Origin: a virus
IMG/VR virus record: IMGVR_UViG_3300036399_000656
Coordinates: 1 to 62,091 of that record
DNA length: 62,091 nucleotides
Reading direction: 5' to 3' (one strand)
Shown: piece by piece, positions 35,837 through 45,523 of the stretch
Layout of the letters: each line of letters opens with the position of its first letter
Position numbering within the stretch: the stretch's first letter is position 1
Program-made: the position numbers and the translations under genes
Notes under the pieces: model-generated
Database searches by the model: none
Told to the model about the DNA's origin: nothing
The model's input: the letters and a program-made list of their open reading frames with translations, nothing else

Positions 35837-37066
35837 ATGGCAGAGATAGCAAGTCAAGGCAGGGTAGGAGAGCAGGGCGGCGGAGAAGCTGTCGTATTCG
35901 ACACGTCTCAGTTTTTCCAGAACGTATACAATATGCAAAAGGATTTGTATGCGCGTCAGGAAAAGAAGAAGCGGGAGATAGACCAACAGAATGCCACCTG
36001 GAATGCGTTTCTTGAGGATATGCCCGATGTATGGGAATCTGACTACGAGTACGTAAACAAGGCCCTCAACGAATACAACGATTACATAATCGACCTGAAG
36101 ACTCAGGGCTTAGACCCGGACGCTTTAGATCCTACGATTATGAAAAAAATCAAGCAACTTCAAAATAACGTTGCTAAGGAAACATCAAGGGCCAAAAACA
36201 ACGAGGACTATTCTGTAAAAGCAACTCAGACTTTTAATGGCGACAAGACCAACGCGTACAATAAAGACCACGCCACTCAATGGTTTAAGGATTATACTGA
36301 CCCCAACAAAACCCCGGAGCAAAGGGCCAAGATGAGGGCGGAATCAAGTCCATTCAAGTATAACTACACGATGGATGAATTCATAGACGAAACCATTCCT
36401 GACGAGGTGTACACTGATACGGGTCGTCAAAAAACTATATACAGGGACAAGGATTCGCACAAGGCGATAATATTCGACAATATAACCAACACCGACATAG
36501 GCAAGGACATATACGAAACCTTAAAGATAGACAACGAAACTCCCGAACAGTTTACTGAACGCGTGGCTGAACTTGGTCAGAAAAAATACGGTGTTAAAAC
36601 GGATGTTCAACCCCCACCATCGAGAGGCGGCAGCAGGGACAGCAGGGACAGCAGGGACAGCAGGGAGAAAAAAGAAGACAAGGTTGAGATTGTTGCTACA
36701 GAAAAGGTTGCGGATCCAAAGTGGACTCAAGAATACGATGTAAATGCGGTATCCCTTGGTAAGTTAAAGCCGCCTGTTTATGTTTACACGGATGATGGAG
36801 TCCCTGTAATGAATTTCGTTCCTGACGATGGTTTTTATTTGAGACCAGGAAACACGATAGTTGCTGTTGGATACGGAACCGATGAAGAGGATAAGCAGAT
36901 TAGGGTGGAGATTGACTATGAGAAAAACAAGAGGAAGTTTAATGCTGCCGGATACCCAGATATGTACGACTACTTTGTACAAAAGATTTGGGGAAACAAA
37001 TCAGGAGGGGCATCAACAAAAGAAACACCAGCTCAGAGAGCTGCACGAATAGCTAACGGAGGATAA
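35837..37066 (+). CDS. Internal virion protein candidate with SRD repeat, 409 aa
   Basis: This is a hydrophilic, helical, Lys/Asp-rich protein. A tandem nine-base repeat (36631-36666) encodes Ser-Arg-Asp units, giving a short disordered hinge at about residues 265-276 between a helical N-terminal part and a beta-rich C-terminal domain. There is no membrane segment. Position between the ejection-type protein and the giant protein suggests a virion or ejection role. Family not recognised. Confidence 0.55.
   Translation: MAEIASQGRVGEQGGGEAVVFDTSQFFQNVYNMQKDLYARQEKKKREIDQQNATWNAFLEDMPDVWESDYEYVNKALNEYNDYIIDLKTQGLDPDALDPTIMKKIKQLQNNVAKETSRAKNNEDYSVKATQTFNGDKTNAYNKDHATQWFKDYTDPNKTPEQRAKMRAESSPFKYNYTMDEFIDETIPDEVYTDTGRQKTIYRDKDSHKAIIFDNITNTDIGKDIYETLKIDNETPEQFTERVAELGQKKYGVKTDVQPPPSRGGSRDSRDSRDSREKKEDKVEIVATEKVADPKWTQEYDVNAVSLGKLKPPVYVYTDDGVPVMNFVPDDGFYLRPGNTIVAVGYGTDEEDKQIRVEIDYEKNKRKFNAAGYPDMYDYFVQKIWGNKSGGASTKETPAQRAARIANGG
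36631..36666 (+). repeat. Four exact 9-bp tandem repeats (CAGCAGGGA) in coding sequence
   Basis: Four adjacent exact copies of CAGCAGGGA encode (Ser-Arg-Asp) units in frame. A length change by slippage would keep the frame, so repeat number could vary between isolates. Confidence 0.9.
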
Positions 37067-37067
37067 C

Positions 37068-40000
37068 ATGGCAGATACCCTTACACCAGAAGAAAAGAAG
37101 AGGTTAACTGAAGAGCTAACTAAGTATGCAAACGAAGGCGCAAGCGATGATGATTTGCGTCAATTCCGTAATGCATTTATTTCTGAATTAAAAAAAAAAG
37201 GGGGTGGGCAACCCGCTTCTGGTGCGCCTGCCGCGAAGCCTACAAAGCCTTCTGCGCCGAGCTTTGGGCAGAAAGTGGTAAGTGAGGTAACGCAACCTCA
37301 AATAAAAATACCCCTAAGAGGTAAACAAAAACCTCCGGTAGCCAAAAAGCCATATCAAGATATTTATTATAAACCAGAAGGATTACCGTCTGAAACAACA
37401 CAGATACCGGAAACTCCCGTAATCAAAGCTGCTAAACAAGATTTCAAACAAACTCAATTAAAGCCTCAGATTCAACCAGTCAAAACCGCTCAAGAGCTTG
37501 AAGAAATTGAGAAAAAAACTGAAAAGGCAGATAAAACAGGGTTAGTTCTTAATGAGTATCAAAGCAGTGCCGATGCATTAAACGAATTAAATCGCCTCAA
37601 GAAAGATAATGCAAATGAGTTCTATCGCAATATAAAGGACGCGAGGCCAGATTTGTATGAGAAGTATTCTGGCAGGACTATTCAAGAGGGTAGAAATATT
37701 GAGAGTGATATAAGCGAGTCTCAAAAAGATAGAGATATAGTTTATCAGAATTATTTATCAGACCTACAACGCACAGACGAATCTCATAGAAACACTCTGA
37801 GCAAAGTGGGTCCTATAGTTAATTCTGTTGTAGATAAAAAAGTGACCCCTGAAAACTACAAGAGACTTACCACTAGTCATACAACGGATATTGGTGGCGA
37901 TGTTGTAGATATGGGTAAAGTTGATGACGAGGCTACCGCAATTGCTGAAAAGTATAATTTACCTACAGATGGAGAGGCGTGGAGATTGTTAAAGAATAAA
38001 ATCAAGTCAAACACTGACTTTCAAATAATAAAGCCACAAGCAGAAGAGTTATTTAAACAGAATTATCCAGAGCTACACGCCAAAAGGCAGAAAATGTTTG
38101 AGGATGGGTTTAAGTACGATGATGAGATTTATTCAAAGGTTGAATCTGAATTGACTTCTTTGCAGAATCAATACGAGGCTGATGCTAAAAACGAATTAAA
38201 CGCCATTGATGCTGAATACAAATCAAAGAGTGAATTATTAAATCAGCAGTATAAAGATTTTACTTCTCAATCCGAAAAAGTTGGAGCCGAGTTAGATAAT
38301 CTGTATAAATCAGGACAAATCGATCGATTAGAGTACGAGAATCGTTGGGGCTTATTGCAAAAAGAGAAAAAAGATTACTACGATCTTTATGAAAAACAAT
38401 TTCCAAGTCTTGATGAATATGTAAAGAAGTCAAATGAAATAAACTCAAAGTACAATAGAAAATTTGAGTTGCAAAAAAAGGCTTTAACAGATAAAGCTCA
38501 AGCGCAAATTAAGGCTGAATTTGATAAGTACTCCACCAATTACAAAGAGGATCCAGCTGTATTAGAAGAGCTAAACAAAGCGTATAGAGACTCGTATGAA
38601 CTGGCATCAGACATCAGAACAAAGACAATGGGTCTTGGCGCTGAAATGTCAAGCGCACCAATGTCTAAACTTTACCAATCAACATTAAGTTCTTTGGGTG
38701 GCGTATTTAAAGGATGGGGTGGTTCATTGGATAGCAAAACACTTGAATTGCTTGGTGAATCAATGGAACAAAATTTCATGATGCCAGCGGCGAGAACTGA
38801 AGAATTTAAAGACTGGTTAGACCCTCAAAACTTACAACTACTTACCGGTCAGCTTTTGGGTTCCATGGCCCCATCAATGGCCATAACCGCCGCTGTCGCC
38901 ACAAGCACAGGTGGAACGGGTATTCCCGCAATCGTTCCAATGATTACTGGGGGCCTTGCTGGATGGGCATCTGAAACGGTTGATATCGTCGGTCGTTCTT
39001 ACTTAGACATGTTTGAAAAGAGTGGGGGAGATGTTGCAAAGTCAAACAAAGCTGCTGAAAGGTCTCTAAAGTCTCAATACGACTTGATGTGGGCCTACTC
39101 TTTCGATGCACTTCCATTCGTGGGCAAGGTCTTGGGGGGTATACCCACAAAGGTGGGTAGAGTGGCTGCTGGTGCTGGTATAGAGATGGGTACAGAATTC
39201 TTGCAGGAATACCCACAGAATATTGCTGAAGAAAACATTCAGAAAGGACTTGACCCCTGGACGAACTTGGGCCAGGCTCTTCGGGATACTAAGAAGATGA
39301 AGGAAACGCTCATCTCAATAGGCCCTGTAGCAATCCTTGGTGGCGCTGGGCAACTTGGTTCTAAGTCAGCAAAACAGGAGGCGGTTGATACCTATGTCGC
39401 TATGCAACAAAAGGCTGCCTTGTCTATGGCATTACCTGATCAGAAGCGTCAGTACATACAAAACATGGTGTTCGACCGTGGCGGTAAGTTTGCTAGAGGT
39501 GTTGTGGGGGCAATGTTTGCTGATGGAACCATTGATGAGGAGACGTCAAAGGACTTGCTTGTGCAAGTGGAGAATTCCGAGAAAATACAAGAGGCAGGAA
39601 AAGGTGCAGGACTCAAGGGTTCTAAACTCAACATCTATGGTTTTTATAGCGCAAGGGCTGAAGAAGCTGAAAGAAATGCAGCTAAATTTGGTAACGACCC
39701 AATCCTTTCCGAGTCATACAAGCAGCAAGCAAAGCAATATCGTGACGCCGGTCTTGACTTCATGAAGGGAAATAATCCCGACCTTCTTACAGTTACTTAC
39801 GCTGATGGCTCTCAAGCTATGATGACCCCGGAGGACGTAAACGGGTTATTCTCCAATCCAATTGCTCTTACCTTATTAAATAGAAAAAAGATTTCAGTTG
39901 AAGCATACAGAGAAGGTGGACAGGGCGGCAAAGCTCTTCAAGAATTAACTGAAAGAGCTGATGCATACAAGCAGAGTAAAAAATATGTTGCCCCAAATAA

Positions 40001-43000
40001 AACAGAGGATGAGGTAAATGCTTCCTTCGAAGCTCAGTCAGTACAAGAAAAGGAACAGAAAAAAGATACGCGAGACATTGAGATTGAACAAATCCAACAA
40101 CAACGAGAGGCCCTTGGGGTTAGCGAGGTTGATGCGTTCTTTAGCGATATGAAGCCATTAGTTGCCACAATGGTGGAAAGAATGGAGGCAGGGCAGGCAG
40201 CGCCGCAATCGGGTGTGAAAGCCGCGTCTGATTATTTGTACGCTAAGTACAAGGAATTAACTGCGATGAAAGCAGATCCTAACCGGATGATGACCATTGC
40301 TCAAATCGAGTCTATACAAGCTCAGATAGAACAGGATTTACAAACCTTGGCGGGGAATCCTCCGTCACAACAAACTCAAACGAATGATCAAGAAAACATC
40401 CAAGGGCTACCAAGTGAAGTCGGAGTCGGGCAAGAACCTATCGCAGCCCAACCTGTCCAAGTCACAAGCGAAGAAGCGCCTGCAACAGGTGGAGTTCTTC
40501 AAACACCGGGGGAAAAAGTAGTAGAGGTAAAGCTCGCTGAGTTACCTACAGTAACAGTAGAAGGTCAAGCGGTAGAAGTAACCCCAACCACAGAAGCCGC
40601 CGCAGAACAGGTTGGTACTCAACCTTCCATTGGTATAAATCAAAAGGCTGAAAGCGTAGAAACGTCTTCTATCCAAGAGAGGGCCAAAGCCACTAATGCA
40701 AAAATTAAACGTAAGGATATTTTTGATGGGGTAGGTGTTTTCTCCGAGAAGTTAGGTGGAAGCGATGTTGAGTCAGTACCCGTTGGGCATTCTGAAATAG
40801 GAAATGCGGAAATAGTTCAATACGCAAATCCTAAAACGGGAATTATTGATGTAATCGTTGCAGGGATTACAGAGAATGATTTTGTTGGTTTTTATAGAAT
40901 ATATGAAAATGGCAAACCCACAAATAGATGGAGTTCTAAATTCGAGACTCAAACTGCTAGTAAGGAAGATTTTAAAAGCATGATCTCAGGAGTGCAAAAC
41001 GCACTTCCCCAGGGACATGAATATACCGAAACCACAAGCATATCTACGGATGGTTTGAGGGTGTGGAATCAGCAGTTAAACAGAGGATATGAGCTTCAAT
41101 ACGATGAAAAAGGAAAGTTGGTAACAACTCCGGTATATATAAATGGCGATTCCAAAACAAATATTTTAGGCATACCTGTAAACAAAGGAGCGTTTGATGC
41201 AATTAGTGTAACCAATGCGGACACATTTAATAAGGTAAAAGAGGTGCTTCTTCCATTCCTTGAGAAGTTTGGATTGAATGAAACAAATATTAGGGCGGTA
41301 AATGGATCTGTTGAAATAGATTTACCCGTATTAAGACAAAAGGCAACTCCCCAAGTTACCCCCCAAGTTACACCCGAATCTGCCCCTGTTACAAAACCAT
41401 CCCTTGGTCAACGTCTACGGATAGCTGCTGAGGCCGCAGAGACAACGGTAACGGTTCAAGAGCCTTCTCCTGTAAAAGAGGAAAAGAAGGAAGGTGTTGC
41501 ACCTGCTCCAAAGACCGAAGAAAAGCCAACCCGCAAGACTCGACTGGCCAAGTTGTTTGAAACGTCTGAAGGTGAAGAGGCTGTTCCATTAATTGAGCAA
41601 TCTCTTTCTGAAAGCGGCATAAAGGTAGACGTAAAAGATGATGCCGATTACAATAATGACGATCGTATAAAGCGTAGTCAAGGCCGTGGTTCAGAAGGTA
41701 TGTTCGTGGCTGATGATGGAACGATTATCTTAAACCGAGACAAGATCAAGGGCGAGTGGGGTAAAACTATCGTATTCCACGAAGGTATTCACCCAGTGGT
41801 AAACATCATCCGCAACACTGATCCAAAACGATACAGAGCAATCGTAGACGGACTTAAGTCGGAGGCAGCAAGAAATAATGCAGTGGCTAAGGCTGCCGCC
41901 GACATTGCTGCCTCTGAAGAGTATCAAAGAAGAGGTCCTGAGAGTATTGAAGATGAAACGGTTGTTGAGACTATGGCTCGTGTAGCAACTGGAGACATTG
42001 ACATCAACACGTTCAAACCTTCGTTCCGCGAGAAGTTCATCGAATTCATGAACGATATAGCTAAGGTATTTGGATTGAGACCTATCCTTACAAATTCTCC
42101 ACGAGTTGAGGTGAAGCGTTTGGCTGAGCAGATCAACAAAATGTTGAATGAGGGCGGTAAGATTAGCGATGTTGTAGGGAAGAAGAATGTAGGTAAGTTC
42201 CAGAACACTATTAGTGACGGACAATATTCTATAGATGCTAGAATAGCAGACAAAGGAGTTCAAGTTCCTCGAAGCGAAAAATTGCCATTGAAAATTGTGG
42301 CAAGCAAAGAGGAAAGTGTTATGCGTAGGATAAATGAATTGTTAGACAAATATCCAAACGCATTAACTGATAAAGAGCAATGGAAAGAGTTGATGTCAAG
42401 AGTTTTCCCTATAACTGTTGATGGGGAAGTGTTTATACCAGCATTTCCAGAAGGACTCTCTAGAATGGCTGGAAGTGTGCAAGAGACTTTAAAAGAGATA
42501 AATAAAGTCAGCGATGAACAAAGAAAACTCGCTTCAGAAGGTTTGAAAGGAACCAAGGAAATTGGCGAGTTGTACAAGCAAGGAAAAATGGACGAGGTTG
42601 ATACCGGTCTTTATTTCTTGTGGAACATCATGTCAATAGGTATAAGTCCATATCCTCAAGAGTCTGGATTTCTTCAGGCTGTTAATGGCGGTGTAGACAA
42701 GTATATAAAACTTGCAGCTGCGGGTAAATTTAATGAAAGCACTCTTAAAGAATACTTGAATTGGGTAGACGGAGTGCTTCCTAAAGGAACTCCTGGAGCT
42801 GGATCAAAGTCTAACTTAAATTCATTTGGTAAAAGTTTCTTATCAAAGGCGGCACAAGAAATTGAAAGTGGAGAATTTGAAGGGAAAACAAAACTGCAAG
42901 CTCTTCATGAAATTCTTTCTGATAGAAAAACACCAACCAACGAACTTAGAAGAAAATGGCAAGCAAACATGTCTGCCATGCAATTCAATAATAAGATTTT

Positions 43001-45020
43001 TGACTTTATCTTGCTTACTACTGGTCGTAGTGATTTGTTTGTTACAGACAGAGTTAGGGTAGATCACTTCTGGGACGGAAATAACTTTAAGAAGAAGCGT
43101 GGTTTAAAGGAGTCAACCTCTTTGTATGATGGAAGCGACTTGGCGTATGGTGCAGCAACAGGTGCTGGATTTAGTAAGATACTATCAGATGTGCCTGGAT
43201 TAGTGTTTAATGAATTGGCGAACAGAACTATGACGCCCATAGTTGAAAAGGCTTACAAACAGATAGGAGTAAAAGATTATCCTGAGGTAGGCAGATTTCA
43301 CTGGGAAACATGGGTAGCTGCTAGTTCTCAGGAAGTTTCTCACGGATCTATTGATGCTATTGTACAAAGAAAAGAGAAAGGAGAGATACAAGACGCCGGC
43401 ATTCGTCAAGGTAAATATGGCGCATGGGATTTTAATTTTGCGTACAAGAAAAGAGCGGGGAAAGATTTCGTTTATGAATTTGTAGACAATGACGGCAACA
43501 CTTATGTGTTTGATAAGATTAATGATATTCAAGACGAGATAGAGAAACAAAAGAAAAAAACATACGAAACAAATAATAGATTTTTATTACCAGATGCAAA
43601 AGGAAACATATCAAGGCCAACAAAAGGCTTATCGACCGCTTGGTACGACACAGAACTCGTCGATGCAGAAAAATATTTCGAATTCCTCAGAAGCAAAGCA
43701 AAGGAAATCATTCCAGCACCTGATGTCGTTGAAGATCAAGGCGTCGTAATTGAAAAGCCGAAATCTGAAAAGATTTCTAAGGAAAAGAAACCAACTGGCC
43801 AACCATCCCAAGGCATCCCAAGAACACCTAAAGAATTCGCAGGTAATGTAGGAGAGACGATCGACCGTATCAAGGCCGCAACATCGGAGGACGGAGCAAC
43901 GCTCAACCTCGATGGTACAACCTACGAAGACGGAGGTCTTGTGGTTCCTGCCGGTTCATTGAACGTGGCCCAGGACGAGGTTACTGCCGAGGGCTTGTTT
44001 GAGTTCTTAAAGGATAACGAGGAGAACATTTCTAGCGACATATTCAAGATCGGACTTTACAAGTTTCCAGACCGTCCAGAGGTTTCTTACGACTTGAACA
44101 TCGTGATTCCAAGGGAGTACCGTGATGTGGCCTTGAAGTTTGGTGAATTGTCTGGACAGGAATCACTGTTCGACCTTGATACGTTTGAGAACATCAAGAC
44201 CGGATCAGACGGTAAGAATCCACGCAAATTCACGGCCCAAGAGCTTGCTGAGATTGCCAAGGATTTGTCTGAGGGTAGACTTCCAAAGATTGTTTCAAAA
44301 GAAGAGATTGATAGAAAGTGGGGAGAGAAAAAAATGATCGCTTTAACTAAGCGAGAGGATCTTGGAACAAAGACTGACAGAGAGATTGCTGCCTATGCTT
44401 CTAAATTCCTGAATAAATTCGGACCATATACCAAGGCCAATGTTGTTCAGATTATGAATATGTCTGCTGAAGAGAAAATCAAACTCATCAATGACACATT
44501 TGAGGCTAGGGTCAAAAAAATGAATCCAGCCTTTAGAGAGCCTGGAAATGATTTTTATGATCAATCAGTTAAGCGTAGGGATGAGGTATTAGCTCTGGTT
44601 ACAAAGCCAACCGGCCAGCCATCAATGATGAAGCGTACTCCAGCCCAAATCAGACAGGCTGTAGAAGATGGGGTAGACGCAGTTGAAGCAGCGATTGCTG
44701 AGGGCGTGGATCCACAGCAGGCCGTTGACGAGAACATCTCAAACCAGGAATGGTACGGTGATTTGAGTGCTGCCCAGAAAGAACAGCTCAATGAAATCCT
44801 TCAAGACGAGTTCGGGGCTACGGCGAGTGAACCTAAACTACAGAACAACGCCCAGCGTGTAGCTGATCTTTGGGAAAAGGGTGGAAAAGAAGCCAAGGCA
44901 GAGATCAAGAACATTTTGGAGACTGACCCTGAACTTTCGTACATTTACAACAATTTCCCGAAGATAACTAAGCAGTTACAGGAACAGGGATTGTTGACTA
45001 AAACAGAGAATTGTCCATGA
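37068..45020 (+). CDS. Giant polyvalent/internal virion protein with HExxH-like site, 2650 aa
   Basis: Long hydrophilic coiled-coil segments (about residues 200-560) precede a hydrophobic patch at about 597-660, then a Gln/Glu/Pro low-complexity region near 1080-1200 and a Pro-Gln-Val-Thr repeat near 1430. FHEGIH at about residue 1570 fits an HExxH-type zinc-binding site as in phage polyvalent proteins, whose protease-like domains travel with the DNA. Residues 1735-2220 look like one well-ordered domain. Size and position suggest an ejected cargo protein stored in the capsid or tail. Its stop overlaps the ferritin-like gene (ATGA). Confidence 0.65.
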   Translation: MADTLTPEEKKRLTEELTKYANEGASDDDLRQFRNAFISELKKKGGGQPASGAPAAKPTKPSAPSFGQKVVSEVTQPQIKIPLRGKQKPPVAKKPYQDIYYKPEGLPSETTQIPETPVIKAAKQDFKQTQLKPQIQPVKTAQELEEIEKKTEKADKTGLVLNEYQSSADALNELNRLKKDNANEFYRNIKDARPDLYEKYSGRTIQEGRNIESDISESQKDRDIVYQNYLSDLQRTDESHRNTLSKVGPIVNSVVDKKVTPENYKRLTTSHTTDIGGDVVDMGKVDDEATAIAEKYNLPTDGEAWRLLKNKIKSNTDFQIIKPQAEELFKQNYPELHAKRQKMFEDGFKYDDEIYSKVESELTSLQNQYEADAKNELNAIDAEYKSKSELLNQQYKDFTSQSEKVGAELDNLYKSGQIDRLEYENRWGLLQKEKKDYYDLYEKQFPSLDEYVKKSNEINSKYNRKFELQKKALTDKAQAQIKAEFDKYSTNYKEDPAVLEELNKAYRDSYELASDIRTKTMGLGAEMSSAPMSKLYQSTLSSLGGVFKGWGGSLDSKTLELLGESMEQNFMMPAARTEEFKDWLDPQNLQLLTGQLLGSMAPSMAITAAVATSTGGTGIPAIVPMITGGLAGWASETVDIVGRSYLDMFEKSGGDVAKSNKAAERSLKSQYDLMWAYSFDALPFVGKVLGGIPTKVGRVAAGAGIEMGTEFLQEYPQNIAEENIQKGLDPWTNLGQALRDTKKMKETLISIGPVAILGGAGQLGSKSAKQEAVDTYVAMQQKAALSMALPDQKRQYIQNMVFDRGGKFARGVVGAMFADGTIDEETSKDLLVQVENSEKIQEAGKGAGLKGSKLNIYGFYSARAEEAERNAAKFGNDPILSESYKQQAKQYRDAGLDFMKGNNPDLLTVTYADGSQAMMTPEDVNGLFSNPIALTLLNRKKISVEAYREGGQGGKALQELTERADAYKQSKKYVAPNKTEDEVNASFEAQSVQEKEQKKDTRDIEIEQIQQQREALGVSEVDAFFSDMKPLVATMVERMEAGQAAPQSGVKAASDYLYAKYKELTAMKADPNRMMTIAQIESIQAQIEQDLQTLAGNPPSQQTQTNDQENIQGLPSEVGVGQEPIAAQPVQVTSEEAPATGGVLQTPGEKVVEVKLAELPTVTVEGQAVEVTPTTEAAAEQVGTQPSIGINQKAESVETSSIQERAKATNAKIKRKDIFDGVGVFSEKLGGSDVESVPVGHSEIGNAEIVQYANPKTGIIDVIVAGITENDFVGFYRIYENGKPTNRWSSKFETQTASKEDFKSMISGVQNALPQGHEYTETTSISTDGLRVWNQQLNRGYELQYDEKGKLVTTPVYINGDSKTNILGIPVNKGAFDAISVTNADTFNKVKEVLLPFLEKFGLNETNIRAVNGSVEIDLPVLRQKATPQVTPQVTPESAPVTKPSLGQRLRIAAEAAETTVTVQEPSPVKEEKKEGVAPAPKTEEKPTRKTRLAKLFETSEGEEAVPLIEQSLSESGIKVDVKDDADYNNDDRIKRSQGRGSEGMFVADDGTIILNRDKIKGEWGKTIVFHEGIHPVVNIIRNTDPKRYRAIVDGLKSEAARNNAVAKAAADIAASEEYQRRGPESIEDETVVETMARVATGDIDINTFKPSFREKFIEFMNDIAKVFGLRPILTNSPRVEVKRLAEQINKMLNEGGKISDVVGKKNVGKFQNTISDGQYSIDARIADKGVQVPRSEKLPLKIVASKEESVMRRINELLDKYPNALTDKEQWKELMSRVFPITVDGEVFIPAFPEGLSRMAGSVQETLKEINKVSDEQRKLASEGLKGTKEIGELYKQGKMDEVDTGLYFLWNIMSIGISPYPQESGFLQAVNGGVDKYIKLAAAGKFNESTLKEYLNWVDGVLPKGTPGAGSKSNLNSFGKSFLSKAAQEIESGEFEGKTKLQALHEILSDRKTPTNELRRKWQANMSAMQFNNKIFDFILLTTGRSDLFVTDRVRVDHFWDGNNFKKKRGLKESTSLYDGSDLAYGAATGAGFSKILSDVPGLVFNELANRTMTPIVEKAYKQIGVKDYPEVGRFHWETWVAASSQEVSHGSIDAIVQRKEKGEIQDAGIRQGKYGAWDFNFAYKKRAGKDFVYEFVDNDGNTYVFDKINDIQDEIEKQKKKTYETNNRFLLPDAKGNISRPTKGLSTAWYDTELVDAEKYFEFLRSKAKEIIPAPDVVEDQGVVIEKPKSEKISKEKKPTGQPSQGIPRTPKEFAGNVGETIDRIKAATSEDGATLNLDGTTYEDGGLVVPAGSLNVAQDEVTAEGLFEFLKDNEENISSDIFKIGLYKFPDRPEVSYDLNIVIPREYRDVALKFGELSGQESLFDLDTFENIKTGSDGKNPRKFTAQELAEIAKDLSEGRLPKIVSKEEIDRKWGEKKMIALTKREDLGTKTDREIAAYASKFLNKFGPYTKANVVQIMNMSAEEKIKLINDTFEARVKKMNPAFREPGNDFYDQSVKRRDEVLALVTKPTGQPSMMKRTPAQIRQAVEDGVDAVEAAIAEGVDPQQAVDENISNQEWYGDLSAAQKEQLNEILQDEFGATASEPKLQNNAQRVADLWEKGGKEAKAEIKNILETDPELSYIYNNFPKITKQLQEQGLLTKTENCP

Positions 45021-45523
45021 TGACACCTAATAAACTCGATAAGAAAGCCGTTGACCTACTCATCCCGCGAATGAAGGATGAGTACAACGCATTTTACTTT
45101 TACCGTGCCGCCAGCAACTGGTGTCAGGGGGTTGGCTTTTTCCAAGCGGCCAAGTTCTTTGCTGCCGAGTCGCAGGATGAGCTTGAACACGCAAAGAAGA
45201 TTGAGGACTACATCACCGACTGGAATGTGATTCCGGAACTGCCAACGGTGGCTCGCCCACAACTAGATTTCTCTAGTATTGTGGAGGTTTTGGAAGAGGC
45301 TTATAAGATCGAGTACGATTTGTACGAGGCTTACGAGGAGACGTCGAAGAAACTTTTCGAGATCGACCTGTGCGTGTTTGACTTTCTCCAACCACTGCGG
45401 TTGATACAGAACAAGTCTGTTGCTGAGTACAGCGACAAACTTAACCTGCTCGAAGGGGTAGAGGGTACTGATAAATTCAAAGCACTGTTGTTGGAAGAAA
45501 AGTTATTCCCCGTAAATGGCTAA
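45017..45523 (+). CDS. Ferritin-like protein, 168 aa
   Basis: It aligns by eye with bacterial non-haem ferritin (FtnA). Numbered from the longer TTG-started frame at 45011, E24 (DEYNAFYFY), E57 with H60 (ESQDELEHA), E101 (AYKIEY) and Q127 (DFLQP) fall at the E17, E50/H53, E94 and Q127 ferroxidase positions of E. coli FtnA. The E130 equivalent is not conserved. Length fits the 160-175 aa family. Ferritins oxidise Fe(II) and store iron in 24-mer shells. The start is the ATG at 45017 (or 45020), overlapping the giant gene's stop; its end overlaps the next giant gene by 8 bases, so it is coupled to virion genes. Confidence 0.8.
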   Translation: MMTPNKLDKKAVDLLIPRMKDEYNAFYFYRAASNWCQGVGFFQAAKFFAAESQDELEHAKKIEDYITDWNVIPELPTVARPQLDFSSIVEVLEEAYKIEYDLYEAYEETSKKLFEIDLCVFDFLQPLRLIQNKSVAEYSDKLNLLEGVEGTDKFKALLLEEKLFPVNG

